DNA of 64,000 nucleotides from a bacterium. GTDB taxonomy: Bacteria; SZUA-79; Acidulodesulfobacterales; Acidulodesulfobacteraceae. Made by a program: the position numbers and the translations under genes. Of this stretch, positions 55,986 through 64,000 are shown one piece after another. The notes under the pieces were generated by a model that was not told the DNA's origin, did not search any database, and saw only the letters and a list, made by a program, of their open reading frames with translations. The stretch spans positions 43,884-107,883 of the forward strand of contig JAJZBN010000005.1 in the NCBI GenBank assembly GCA_021798875.1. Reading direction: 5' to 3'. Position 1 is the stretch's first letter. The number at the start of each line of letters is the position of its first letter.

Positions 55986-56119
55986 TTAAAAATGAAACAA
56001 AACTTTAATAGTATGATTATTTATGTATTAATAATATAACATTATAAAAATTTTAATTCAAGCGGTAACTATCATTATAGTAAACGCCTTTATTAAGCCA
56101 TGCCTGCTTATTAATCCGC

Positions 56120-57640
56120 TCACAGCCTAATTATTTTGACGAAATCGGTAGAACCCGGCTCGCCTATTGGAACGCCGCCGGTTATTACGGCATAATCGGG
56201 GCTTTTATGTCCCGATTTTTTTATTTCATATTTAATTAAATCTATTACGTCCTGCAGGTCTATATTTTTATCGGTTATATTTTTCATAGTTATACAGGAA
56301 ACGCCGTAGTTTAAAGACAGCCTTCTTTTTGCTGAATCATCAGGCACTATTGCCACGACGGGTACCGGAGGTTTAAATGACGATATTAAATTAGCGGTGT
56401 AACCCGACCTGGTTATTGCCGCTATAATGCAATCATTTAATAACTCGGATGCCGTCGATGCCGTTTCGGCTATTATATCGGAAATATCGTCGGAGTTTTT
56501 TTTGATTTTAACCTTATCGCTATACTCTTCCATACTGGGGCGTTCTAAATATCCAATGGCTCTGCCGCCGCCATGCATCCTGTAAGCCGGATACGATTTA
56601 TAAACGCCTCCCGAAAACATCGGACTTTTCTCTGTAGCCCTTATAATCTTTGACATATAAGCAACCGCTTCGTTCGGATATTTTCCAATGGCCGTTTCTT
56701 CGGAAAGCATTACGGCATCCGTTCCGTCAAAAATAGCATTGGAAATATCGGTAACCTCGGCTCTCGTAGGCGTTTCGTTTTCAACCATGGACAAAAGCAT
56801 CTGCGTTGCCGTTATAACCGGTTTTTTATAGAGATTGGCTATATATATAATTCTCTTTTGTTCTATAGGTATATTTTCTATAGGCGCTTCTACTCCGAGG
56901 TCTCCCCTTGCAACCATTAAAGCATCTGCGGCAGCGGCTATTTTCTCGATATTTTTAACGGCTTCTATTTTTTCTATCTTGGCTATTATTAAAAATTTTT
57001 TAGCCGGATATTCGTTTTGCAGCAGATTTCTTACCAATGCAATATCTTCCGAAGATCTTACGAAAGAAACCGCAAACATATCTGCGCCGTGTTCGGCTCC
57101 GAATTTTAAAAATTTTTTATCGTTTTCCGTAACGGATGTAATGCTGAGCTTTGAATCTGGAAAATTTATTCCCTTTTCGGCTTTTAAAACGCCTTTCGTC
57201 AAAATTTCGGCTTCAAGTTCGTTTCCGTTTACCTTTTTTATAACTTTCAGCTTTATTTTCCCGTCGTTTATATACACCAAATTTTTAGGTTTTATATCGT
57301 CGCAGAGATAAGGGTAATCTATATAAATTTTTCGTTCGTCGGAAACCGTATATTTGTTCGTTAAAATTATAGTACCGCCTTTTTGCAGATTAATTGAATC
57401 TTTATTTAATTTTCCGGTTCTTATTTTCGGCCCAGGCAAATCGACTAAAATTGCTATATTTTCGGATACCGACCTTATTTTTTTAATCGCCTCGGCAAAA
57501 TAATTTTCGTCTCCGTGGGAAAAATTCAGCCTTATTACGTCGGCTCCGTTTTTTATAATCTTTTCAATCATCTGCATGCTGTCGCTTGCAGGACCTAAAG
57601 TAGCAACGATTTTAACTTTTTTACCGTATATATTTATCAT
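56120..57640 (-). CDS. pyk: Pyruvate kinase
   Basis: Last glycolytic step, PEP plus ADP to pyruvate and ATP. 506 residues with VKIVATLGPASDS, IRLNFSHGD, DLPGPKIRTGKL, a beta-barrel B domain, AKIEKIEAVKNI, VARGDLGVEAPIENIP, ATQMLLSMVENETPTRAEVTDISNAIFDGTDAVMLSEETAIGKYP split as usual, and a C-terminal domain with AAITRSGYTANLIS. A loop insert lies around residues 345-375. No neighbours of the pathway are here. Confidence 0.95.
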   Translation of the reverse strand: MINIYGKKVKIVATLGPASDSMQMIEKIIKNGADVIRLNFSHGDENYFAEAIKKIRSVSENIAILVDLPGPKIRTGKLNKDSINLQKGGTIILTNKYTVSDERKIYIDYPYLCDDIKPKNLVYINDGKIKLKVIKKVNGNELEAEILTKGVLKAEKGINFPDSKLSITSVTENDKKFLKFGAEHGADMFAVSFVRSSEDIALVRNLLQNEYPAKKFLIIAKIEKIEAVKNIEKIAAAADALMVARGDLGVEAPIENIPIEQKRIIYIANLYKKPVITATQMLLSMVENETPTRAEVTDISNAIFDGTDAVMLSEETAIGKYPNEAVAYMSKIIRATEKSPMFSGGVYKSYPAYRMHGGGRAIGYLERPSMEEYSDKVKIKKNSDDISDIIAETASTASELLNDCIIAAITRSGYTANLISSFKPPVPVVAIVPDDSAKRRLSLNYGVSCITMKNITDKNIDLQDVIDLIKYEIKKSGHKSPDYAVITGGVPIGEPGSTDFVKIIRL

Positions 57641-57801
57641 ATTGCTTTTTAACTATTTTTTAATTTTATGTTTTTTAATTTTATGTTTTATTTGGTTAAG
57701 CGATGCTTAAAATGCCGTTAGGTAAGTTTTACTGCGGAATATTTAAATTAAAATCAAAACTAAAAGGTAAAAACTTTGACGTATTTTTAAAAATTATTTA
57801 A

Positions 57802-58623
57802 TCAATCTTTTAAATTTATTCGTTTGTTTTCAAAAATATCTTTATTATAAATTGCAAAATATTTCTTAACTCTTTTATAATATCCGTAATAAAAATCCGA
57901 AAACAGGCGGTTGGTGCTTTCATTGGCATTAAGTTTAAATTTAGTTTTTCCGTTTTCGGTTTTAGTGAAACTTAAAGTCCTGTAAGCTAAAGTAGGTCCG
58001 ACGTTGTAGGCAAAAAGAGCGAGCTTTAAATTTTTAAACTCGTATAACAAGCTCAATAAATATCTTGCTCCTATTTTAATATTTAAAGAAGGATTATAGA
58101 GGTAATTTACCGGAAGATATTCTATATATTTAGTATTATAATTATACTTTTTAGATTTTATTCCGTATTTCTTAATTAAATACAGTCCGGTTAAAGGTTT
58201 AATCTGCATAAGACCGACGGCTCCTACGTTTGAATAGGAAAAATTATTAAAAGAACTTTCAACCCTGATAACCGCTAAAATAAGAGCCGGATTTATTTTA
58301 TATTTTTCTCCTAAATTAAAAATAAGATTTGAAACCTTCTTTTCTTCGGATACAGGCAGTCCTGAATTAAACGATTTAATAATCTTAAAAACCCTTATTT
58401 TTTCGTAATCGATGCGTATTTTTTGTTTAAGCAACTTCACGTCCTGCCGTTCTTTCATGTAACCGTAATACATGGGTATAACATAAAAATAAGATAAAAA
58501 TGCAGCCGAAATAAGAACCGCGAGAAGCAAAAAATAGGGCAAAAAATATTTAAATTTTATTGCGGCCATTAAATTTCTTAAACTATTTTTTAATTTCAAA
58601 AATATTTTTAAAATTTTTTTCAA
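57802..58623 (-). CDS. Membrane-anchored lytic transglycosylase (SLT domain)
   Basis: 273 residues. Hydrophobic anchor at about residues 30-52 after a basic N-terminus; then SLT/transglycosylase core with the catalytic Glu in AVIRVESSFNNFSYSNVGAVGLMQI split by motif; INIKIGARYLLSLLYE-like and LALFAYNVGPTLAYR match the family. It cleaves peptidoglycan from the periplasmic face. Isolated gene. Confidence 0.85.
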   Translation of the reverse strand: MKKILKIFLKLKNSLRNLMAAIKFKYFLPYFLLLAVLISAAFLSYFYVIPMYYGYMKERQDVKLLKQKIRIDYEKIRVFKIIKSFNSGLPVSEEKKVSNLIFNLGEKYKINPALILAVIRVESSFNNFSYSNVGAVGLMQIKPLTGLYLIKKYGIKSKKYNYNTKYIEYLPVNYLYNPSLNIKIGARYLLSLLYEFKNLKLALFAYNVGPTLAYRTLSFTKTENGKTKFKLNANESTNRLFSDFYYGYYKRVKKYFAIYNKDIFENKRINLKD

Positions 58624-58978
58624 AATTCACTCCAAAATCAATAAAATTTACATAAAAAATACATATTTTATATATAAATAAATAGTTTTGAACTATTTTA
58701 CATTAAAAATATACCATAATTAAAACATAAAAGTCAAATTTAGATATTTTTTCCTCTTTTTTTACTTTAAAACCTCCGTTTTTATTAAAATAAACGGTAA
58801 AAAAATAATTTTTTTTATGTTAACGTAAAAAAGATTTTCTTGCCATTTATTTTAAAAAATGTTAAATTTAAAAACATCGGCCTTTTTATTTTATACATTT
58901 ATGAAAGCTTGTCGTATTTAATTATGTTTAGCATTTAAAATCAATTTTAACATTTAATTTAAGTTAAGGAGAAAAAAA
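58624..58978. other. Gene-free region between the transglycosylase and dsrE-like genes
   Basis: 355 bp. A CCGTTT...AAACGG stem at about 58785-58810 is followed by a T-rich stretch and could be a weak hairpin. The rest is AT-rich and holds the promoters of both divergent genes; I see no gene or clear RNA. Confidence 0.5.
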
Positions 58979-59449
58979 ATGGCTGATCAAACAAAAATGG
59001 CTATCATTTCTATTCACGGAACACTGGATATGGCATATCCTCCGCTTATCCTGGCATCTACGGCGGCTACGCTGGATATCGAAACTGCAATATTTTTCAC
59101 CTTTTACGGACTGCAAATACTCAAAAAAGATGCAGGAGATTCTTTAAAGGTCGCTCCGCTCGGAAATCCGGCCATGCCCATGCCTGTTCCAAATATTATA
59201 GGCGCTCTACCGGGCATGACGGCAATGGCTACATCTATGATGAAATCCATGATTAAGAAAAACGGTGTAGCTTCCGTTCCGGAACTTATATCGTTATGCC
59301 AGGAAACAGGCGTAAGACTTATTGCATGCCAAATGACTATGGATCTTTTCGGCTTTAAAAAAGAGGATATGATTGACGGACTTGAATACGCAGGCGCCGC
59401 TACTTTTATGGAATATGCGGCTAACTCGCAAATCCATCTTGCTTTTTAA
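58979..59449 (+). CDS. DsrE/DsrF/DrsH-like protein (DsrE2 type)
   Basis: A 156-residue protein. FTFYGLQILKKD near residues 43-53, then the membrane-like flexible methionine-rich segment with PVPNIIGALPGMTAMATSMMKSMIKK and the conserved cysteine in LIACQMTMDLFG. This pattern is that of the DsrE2 subgroup, which carries sulfane sulfur and is usually beside tusA or rhodanese genes in sulfur oxidisers and reducers. Neither is nearby here. Ribosome site AAGGAG. A stem-loop without U tract lies after the stop (59507-59530). Confidence 0.85.
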   Translation: MADQTKMAIISIHGTLDMAYPPLILASTAATLDIETAIFFTFYGLQILKKDAGDSLKVAPLGNPAMPMPVPNIIGALPGMTAMATSMMKSMIKKNGVASVPELISLCQETGVRLIACQMTMDLFGFKKEDMIDGLEYAGAATFMEYAANSQIHLAF

Positions 59450-59506
59450 TTTTTAAACCGCCTAAAGTTTAATCAAAAACCTTAAAGGTAAACCGTCAAA
59501 TTTTAA

Positions 59507-59530
59507 GGCTCCCGAAATTTTGCGGGAGCC
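59507..59530 (+). terminator. Stem-loop after the DsrE-like gene
   Basis: GGCTCCCG at 59507-59514 pairs with CGGGAGCC at 59523-59530 across an eight-base loop. The stem is strong, but no T run follows, so it is either a weak terminator or mRNA stabiliser. It lies 58 bp after the stop. Confidence 0.55.
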
Positions 59531-59561
59531 TCAGCTTATCAATTTTCAACAAAAATTTTTC

Positions 59562-59589
59562 TTGACAAAATTATTAAGTAAAATATAGA
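59562..59589 (+). promoter_or_regulatory. Sigma70-like promoter of the lysine-rich lipoprotein gene
   Basis: TTGACA at 59562-59567 and TATAGA at 59584-59589, spacer 16 bp; the GGAGGTGAT ribosome site is within 25 bp. One of the best promoters in the window, consistent with a highly expressed small gene. Confidence 0.65.
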
Positions 59590-59617
59590 ATAAAAAAGTT
59601 AAAGGAGGTGATAAAAT

Positions 59618-59857
59618 TTGAAAAAGCTTACAGTATTAGTTTTAGGAGTGTTTTTAGTCGTATCGGCGCTTGCATTTTCGGGTTGTGCAAAGAAAGCACC
59701 TACCCCGAAAAAACCGGCGGTAACTAAAAAAGTTGCAAAACCTGCTAAAAAAGTAACTAAAAAAGTAACTAAAAAAGCAGCAAAAAAAGGAGCAAAAAAA
59801 GTAACTAAAAAAGCAGCCAAAAAAGCAACTGCAAAAACCGCAAAAGCAAAAAGCTAA
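59618..59857 (+). CDS. Lysine-rich histone H1-like small lipoprotein
   Basis: 79 residues starting at TTG with strong AAAGGAGGTGAT. Residues 1-23 are a lipoprotein signal ending with LAFSGC, so Cys22 would be lipidated. The rest (KKVTKKAAKKG repeats) is almost only Lys, Ala, Thr and Val, the composition of histone H1 tails. The protein should thus be a membrane-anchored polycation. It resembles eukaryote-like H1 proteins of bacteria by composition only; a cell-wall or outer-membrane link is more likely. A Rho-independent terminator follows. Confidence 0.8.
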   Translation: MKKLTVLVLGVFLVVSALAFSGCAKKAPTPKKPAVTKKVAKPAKKVTKKVTKKAAKKGAKKVTKKAAKKATAKTAKAKS

Positions 59858-59877
59858 GGCTAAAGATTTAAATTTTA

Positions 59878-59932
59878 CCAGCTATCATTTTAAATATATT
59901 AAACAAAATGGTAGCTGGATTTTATTTTTTAT
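59878..59932 (+). terminator. Rho-independent terminator of the lipoprotein gene
   Basis: CCAGCTATCATTTT pairs with AAAATGGTAGCTGG (59878-59918, one T-G mismatch), followed by ATTTTATTTTTTAT. It ends two bases before the next ATG (59935), so the downstream coiled-coil gene either starts from its own inner promoter or depends on read-through. Confidence 0.85.
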
Positions 59933-59934
59933 AG

Positions 59935-60699
59935 ATGAAGAAAATTAATAATAAATTATTGTTTTTTCTTTTCATATCGCTATCGATATCGCTTTCCTTT
60001 TGTTGCCGCAGTAGTTTCGCTGTATACGGGTCAAATATAAACACGCGTTTAAAATATCTCTCCGTAATCAAGCGACTTACATTTTATAAAAAAGAATTAT
60101 CCTTAATATATTCTAAAATATCACGCAAAGATTCCGCCATAAACAGCCTGAAAAAAAAAATTAAAAAAGACGAAAAGCGAATAAAAAAAATAAAAGAGAA
60201 AATCAAAAAATACGGACTGCTTATAGAGGATTTAGCCGAAAAAATTTTTATTATTCATAAAGAATACAGATTGGACGGAATAATATCATTTAAAGACGAC
60301 AGCAATGCTTTTATAATAAATTACCAGTTAAAAATTTTACTTAAAAAAGAAGAAGAAGAATTTTTATGGCTTGTTAAACGGAAAAATAAATTTTTACGAT
60401 TAAAAAAATACTTAAAAAATGAAAAAAACACTTTTATCGACGACATTAAAAGCATAAAACATTCAAAAAAAAGATTGAAACGGTTGATATCTGCTTTAAA
60501 TACATATATAAATTCCTTAAAAATAAACAGCGATAAAAATCATAGCGTTTATCTGTCCAAAAAACCCGAAAACATACGCAGACATAATAACAAACATAAT
60601 AAAAAGAATGGACATTTAAAACGTAAAGTTATAAAATTGATTAATAATTTAAAAAATAAATCCCGCAATAGCGGTGTAATATTCCAAATAATAAAATAA
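59935..60699 (+). CDS. Secreted coiled-coil protein upstream of ctpA (EnvC-like without LytM)
   Basis: 254 residues. Signal sequence (residues about 1-27, with FCCRSSFAVYG) and then long charged coiled coils (about 55-200), rich in Lys. It has the position of EnvC, the murein hydrolase activator upstream of ctpA in many proteobacteria, but lacks the LytM/M23 domain with its HxxxD and HxH. It might activate the hydrolases by other means or be a scaffold. No ribosome site is seen, and the ATG directly follows a terminator. Ends 11 bp before ctpA. Confidence 0.6.
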   Translation: MKKINNKLLFFLFISLSISLSFCCRSSFAVYGSNINTRLKYLSVIKRLTFYKKELSLIYSKISRKDSAINSLKKKIKKDEKRIKKIKEKIKKYGLLIEDLAEKIFIIHKEYRLDGIISFKDDSNAFIINYQLKILLKKEEEEFLWLVKRKNKFLRLKKYLKNEKNTFIDDIKSIKHSKKRLKRLISALNTYINSLKINSDKNHSVYLSKKPENIRRHNNKHNKKNGHLKRKVIKLINNLKNKSRNSGVIFQIIK

Positions 60700-60710
60700 A
60701 GAGGTGGAGC

Positions 60711-62057
60711 ATGTTCAACATAAAATACCGCTTAATATTTTTGTTTTCGGCACTATTTATTTTATCTATGTCCGTAAATTCCATAAAAGTTTATGCTGCA
60801 GCAAAGACCGGAAATAAAGCCGCCGTTAAAAAATTTGATTCAAATACCGTTAAAAATTTAAGGCTGTTTTCAAAAGTTTATGCCTTGATAAAAAACGACT
60901 ATATAAAAAAAGAGTCGTCGAAAAAACTTATATTCGGAGCCGTCGAAGGCATGATATCCACTCTTGACCCTCACACCTATTTTTTAACTCCCAGCGAATT
61001 CAGGCAGATGAAATCCGAAACGTCCGGCGAATTTACGGGTATAGGCGTAAAAATATCTACAAGAAAAGGATACGTCGTTATTATTGCCCCGATAGACGGT
61101 TCTCCCGCCGCAAATGCAGGAATAAAAGCAGGCGACGTTATAGAAAAAATTAACGGTATTTCAACGTACCACATGAATATTATGAAAGCAGTTAAGCTTT
61201 TGCACGGAAAAGTCGGGACTTCGGTTACGCTCTTAATAAACAGAAAGGGGTTTAAAAAACCGAAAACATTCATATTAACTAGAGAAAAAATATTGTTAAA
61301 AAGCGTAAAATATATGATTCTCCCGCATCATATTGCGTATGTGAGAATTTCAAGTTTTCAAGATCATACTAATTCGCAGCTTTTAAAGGCTTTGAAAATT
61401 ATAAGCAATAAGGAACGCGGTATTAAAGGACTTATACTGGATCTTAGGAACAATCCCGGAGGATTACTGAATCAGGCCATAAAAGTGTGCAGCGATTTCA
61501 TAAAGAGCGGCGTTATAGTTTACACTAAAGGAAGAATAAAATCTCAGGACGTAAAATATTATGCATTGGGAAAACATATTCAGCCGGATTATCCTATAGT
61601 CGTTCTCGTTAATGCCGGAACGGCAAGCGCAGCCGAAATTACTTCGGGCAGTTTACAGGCTCATAAACGTGCAATAATAGTCGGAACTAAAACTTTCGGC
61701 AAAGGGTCGGTTCAGACTATATTTACTCTGCCCGACGATACCGGCATGGGACTTACGACGGCCTTTTATTTTCTTCCAAACGGAGTATCCGTTCAAGACA
61801 CAGGCGTAATACCTAATTTTTATGTTCATAGTTCTAAAGATTTCATATTCGTAAAACCTTTAAGAAAATTAAGGGAAATAGATTTAAGGCATCATTTTAA
61901 AAACCCCGAAAGCAGTAAGATAGCAAATAAAGCAAAAGAAGAAGAAAAATATAAAGCTTTTAAAGTCTTTTTCAAAAAAGACAATCAATTCAGGTTTGCA
62001 TACGAGCTGTTAAGAAGTTGGAGCGTCATTAAAAATACCGGCGCTAAATTAAATTAA
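60711..62057 (+). CDS. ctpA: C-terminal processing peptidase (S41 family)
   Basis: 448 residues. Signal-like N-terminus, PDZ domain with FTGIGVKIS, SPAANAGIKAGDVIEKING, and the S41 protease core with LDLRNNPGGLLNQAI, VLVNAGTASAAEITSG (catalytic Ser) and GTKTFGKGSVQT (Lys). It trims or degrades periplasmic proteins with a hydrophobic C-terminus. Ribosome site GAGGTGG. It is followed immediately by pyrF (no gap). Confidence 0.94.
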   Translation: MFNIKYRLIFLFSALFILSMSVNSIKVYAAAKTGNKAAVKKFDSNTVKNLRLFSKVYALIKNDYIKKESSKKLIFGAVEGMISTLDPHTYFLTPSEFRQMKSETSGEFTGIGVKISTRKGYVVIIAPIDGSPAANAGIKAGDVIEKINGISTYHMNIMKAVKLLHGKVGTSVTLLINRKGFKKPKTFILTREKILLKSVKYMILPHHIAYVRISSFQDHTNSQLLKALKIISNKERGIKGLILDLRNNPGGLLNQAIKVCSDFIKSGVIVYTKGRIKSQDVKYYALGKHIQPDYPIVVLVNAGTASAAEITSGSLQAHKRAIIVGTKTFGKGSVQTIFTLPDDTGMGLTTAFYFLPNGVSVQDTGVIPNFYVHSSKDFIFVKPLRKLREIDLRHHFKNPESSKIANKAKEEEKYKAFKVFFKKDNQFRFAYELLRSWSVIKNTGAKLN

Positions 62058-62900
62058 ATGAAAAATTCAGTAAATTTCAACGATAAAATAATAATTGCTT
62101 TAGATTACGGCGACTTAAAACCGGTAAAAAATTTATTGGATAAACTCGAAGGAAGAGCTTTTTTTTATAAAGTCGGGTTCGAACTCTTTACTTCTTGCGG
62201 AGAAAAAAGCGTTAAATTTATAAAGGAACGCGGGTGTAAAGTTTTTTTAGACCTTAAATACCATGATATTCCTAATACGGTTTATAAGGCGGTAAAAGCG
62301 GCGGGTAAACTAGGCGCAGATATAATAAACGTACATGCTTCCGGAGGAACCGATATGATGTCCGCCGCAAAAAAAGCAGCCGAGGAAGCGTCCGAAGATG
62401 CAGGAAAACATATAGATATTATAGCCGTTACGGTTTTAACCAGTCTTTCGGACGGCGATATTAATAGGATTTTTTACGATTATAATTATAATGATTATGA
62501 AGAAGTTATTCAAGAAAAAGATGGCGGATACGGCGTTAGCAAAGAAGGCATATCTTCAGGTTTAGCCATGCATTTAGCCCGGCTGGCTAAAATTTCAAAA
62601 TTGGACGGCGTAGTATGTTCCGGCCGTGAATCGTCAAATATTAAAAAAACCCTCGGTAAAGATTTTAAAACGGTAACGCCGGGCATTAGAACAAAAATCG
62701 GAAGCGATAATAAAATAACGAACTGCGCCGACAATTCAAAAGACGACCAAAAAAGAGTCATGACGCCTTCCGAGGCTTTTAACGCCGGAGCCGACTATAT
62801 AGTAATAGGCAGAGAAATAACCGGAGCTGCGGATCCTGCCGTTGCGTTCGATAAAATTTACACCGACATAAAAGACAACATTAGTATGCAAAAAATATGA
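62058..62900 (+). CDS. pyrF: Orotidine 5'-phosphate decarboxylase
   Basis: Last step of UMP synthesis. 280 residues, longer than the usual 230-245. FLDLKYHDIPNT carries the catalytic Asp-x-Lys...Asp, GADIINVHASGG, VVCSGRE and VTPGIR follow; DYIVIGREITGA closes the barrel. Insertions of about 15-20 residues after the TVLTSL segment and about ten after VTPGIR explain the length. Starts one base after ctpA stop and overlaps rlmB-like by four. Confidence 0.93.
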   Translation: MKNSVNFNDKIIIALDYGDLKPVKNLLDKLEGRAFFYKVGFELFTSCGEKSVKFIKERGCKVFLDLKYHDIPNTVYKAVKAAGKLGADIINVHASGGTDMMSAAKKAAEEASEDAGKHIDIIAVTVLTSLSDGDINRIFYDYNYNDYEEVIQEKDGGYGVSKEGISSGLAMHLARLAKISKLDGVVCSGRESSNIKKTLGKDFKTVTPGIRTKIGSDNKITNCADNSKDDQKRVMTPSEAFNAGADYIVIGREITGAADPAVAFDKIYTDIKDNISMQKI

Positions 62901-63646
62901 AATTAATCGTTTACGGCGAAAATACCGTCAGGGAAGCAATTCTTTCGGGAAGTATTAAAAAAGGCGGCAGCGTTTATATAGCGGAAAAAAAATACAAGAG
63001 TTGTATGGCGGATAAAAGTTTTATTGATTCCGCAAAAAATAGAAATATAAATATTTATTCAAAAAAAGATGCCTCTTTTTTGCAGGAATTCGGCAAAGAA
63101 GCTTTTATAAAGGGTATAGCTGCAATTGCGGAATATCCTGAATCGGATTACGAAAATTTACTGCATAAATCCGCTCAAAATAACGGCAAACCGTTTTATC
63201 TCATTTTAGACGAAATAACCGACCCTCAAAATCTAGGTTCTATAATAAGAACGGCAAACGGAGCCGGAGTATCGGGGATTATAATCCCAAAGACAAATTC
63301 CGTCGGTATAACTTCTTCCGTGGCATATGTTTCTCAGGGAGCATTATTTTACGTCGATGTAGTCCGCGTCGTAAATATTTCACGAACTATAGCGGATTTA
63401 AAAAAACGAGACATATGGGTAGCTGGTCTTTCCGGTGATGCGGAAGACGTCATCTACGATATGGATTTTAACTTGCCTTTAGCTTTGGTCGTGGGTTCGG
63501 AAGGCAGCGGTTTAAGGCGTCTTACGGCAGAAAACTGCGACAGAATTTTAAAAATTCCGATGGAACGAGGCGTTAACTCCCTTAACGCATCCATTAGTTT
63601 TGCAGTAGCCGCATATGAAGTCGTCCGCCAAAGAAAATACCGCTAA
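62897..63646 (+). CDS. TrmH/SpoU-family 2'-O-methyltransferase (RlmB type)
   Basis: 249 residues. The N-terminal substrate-binding domain (YGENTVREAIL) precedes the knotted SPOUT core: LDEITDPQNLGSIIRTANGAG, LVVGSEGSGLRRL, and IPMERGVNSLNASISFAVAAYEV, giving motifs 1, 2 and 3. Likely 23S rRNA Gm2251 methylation (RlmB). It overlaps pyrF by ATGA. After it comes an AT-rich gap with a cold-shock promoter. Confidence 0.9.
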   Translation: MKLIVYGENTVREAILSGSIKKGGSVYIAEKKYKSCMADKSFIDSAKNRNINIYSKKDASFLQEFGKEAFIKGIAAIAEYPESDYENLLHKSAQNNGKPFYLILDEITDPQNLGSIIRTANGAGVSGIIIPKTNSVGITSSVAYVSQGALFYVDVVRVVNISRTIADLKKRDIWVAGLSGDAEDVIYDMDFNLPLALVVGSEGSGLRRLTAENCDRILKIPMERGVNSLNASISFAVAAYEVVRQRKYR

Positions 63647-63664
63647 AAAAACTAAAAAAATAGC

Positions 63665-63693
63665 TTGACAATATTTATCCAGTAGTTTAAACT
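63665..63693 (+). promoter_or_regulatory. Sigma70-like promoter of the cold-shock gene
   Basis: TTGACA at 63665-63670, 17-bp spacer and TAAACT at 63688-63693. It lies about 100 bp upstream of ATG 63800, so the leader is long, as in cspA genes that are controlled by RNA structure. Confidence 0.55.
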
Positions 63694-63799
63694 TTGTATT
63701 ACGGTTATTTTATCTAGTTGTTTAGATAAAAGCCGATATTATTAATTTACAAGCCGTCGTTATTAAAGCAGCGGCTTAAGATTCAAGGAGAAGTTAAGT

Positions 63800-64000
63800 A
63801 TGAGGTACCAAGGGAAAGTGAAGTGGTTTAACGACAGTAAAGGTTTTGGTTTTATCGAACAGGAAAACGGACCCGATGTTTTCGTTCATTATTCTGCAAT
63901 TTCGCAGGACGGTTTTAAAACCTTAACGGAAGGACAGAAAGTAGAGTTCGAAATCACCAACGGTGCAAAAGGACCGCAGGCTGTCAACGTAACCAAGGGT
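63800..64000 (+). CDS. Cold-shock protein CspA family, 3' end at window edge
   Basis: 67 codons to the window edge, with no stop yet, so partial by a few residues. [17 protein letters not shown] (RNP1), DVFVHYSAI (RNP2) and GQKVEFEI are the family's RNA-binding motifs. AAGGAG ribosome site. RNA chaperone under cold or general stress. Confidence 0.95.
   Translation, partial: MRYQGKVKWFNDSKGFGFIEQENGPDVFVHYSAISQDGFKTLTEGQKVEFEITNGAKGPQAVNVTKG

Noticed and set aside
55826..56008. 60-codon frame on the plus strand
   Set aside because: It is antisense to tRNA-Ser and its flank.
56835..57311. 158-codon open frame on the plus strand inside pyruvate kinase
   Set aside because: Antisense shadow of a strongly conserved gene; low-complexity Phe/Ser/Ile content and no family motif.

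Overview
The window is AT-rich bacterial chromosome with short intergenic gaps, many overlapping genes and mostly ATG starts with purine-rich ribosome sites. Gene content suggests a sulfur-metabolising, metal-exposed bacterium of the deltaproteobacterial type: a sulfide:quinone oxidoreductase homologue, a DsrE-family protein, tandem rubredoxins, an ArsB-type arsenite permease, a diguanylate cyclase and a chemoreceptor, plus the order rpsF-rpsR-DUF2232-rplI-dnaB. The low GC together with sulfur and arsenic genes would fit lineages such as Candidatus Acidulodesulfobacterales, but the affiliation is inference.

Layout. 1-9.7 kb: purine genes (end of purH, purD, purE) with a small transporter, a TsaC/Sua5 gene and mtnP; then a three-gene type IIS restriction-modification operon (a RadC-adenine methyltransferase fusion, an AlwI-family endonuclease and a second adenine methyltransferase), then gmhA. 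9.8-15.7 kb: a defence-like operon on the minus strand, with a multi-TM membrane protein, an OLD-family nuclease and a UvrD-family helicase (Gabija-like). Its first two genes are broken, each by an in-frame TAA, and the OLD gene also by a frameshift. 15.8-40.6 kb: housekeeping genes: dgt, a DksA/TraR zinc-finger protein, two oligopeptide-transporter ATPases, argS, rubredoxins, a DsbA-like protein, thiD, polX, yggT, a DivIVA-like gene, a B12/radical-SAM enzyme, the ribosomal protein-dnaB cluster, a ROK kinase, a GGDEF protein, a DUF815 ATPase, thiC, thiE and SQR.

40.9-51.3 kb is accessory. Two tRNA-Pro genes (UGG on plus, GGG on minus) point their 3' ends at each other. Each is followed by an inserted segment closed by a partial copy of the tRNA. 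The two segments share a 79-bp end sequence in inverted orientation and a regulator gene, intact in one and deleted in the other, so they are relatives. The right one (about 3.9 kb) has a relaxase, an excisionase-like gene, a Cro/CI-type regulator and a truncated integrase. The left one (about 2.9 kb) carries a phosphoesterase and a nucleotidyltransferase toxin-antitoxin-like pair. Between them lies a chemoreceptor with an unusual C-terminal PhnD-like domain, with a homopolymeric G tract against its ribosome site.

51.6-64 kb: arsB, recD2, tRNA-Ser with a nearby duplication of its 3' end, pyruvate kinase, a lytic transglycosylase, a DsrE-like gene, a lysine-rich lipoprotein, a coiled-coil/CtpA/PyrF/TrmH-family operon, and the start of a cold-shock gene. 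No CRISPR array and no rRNA gene was found.
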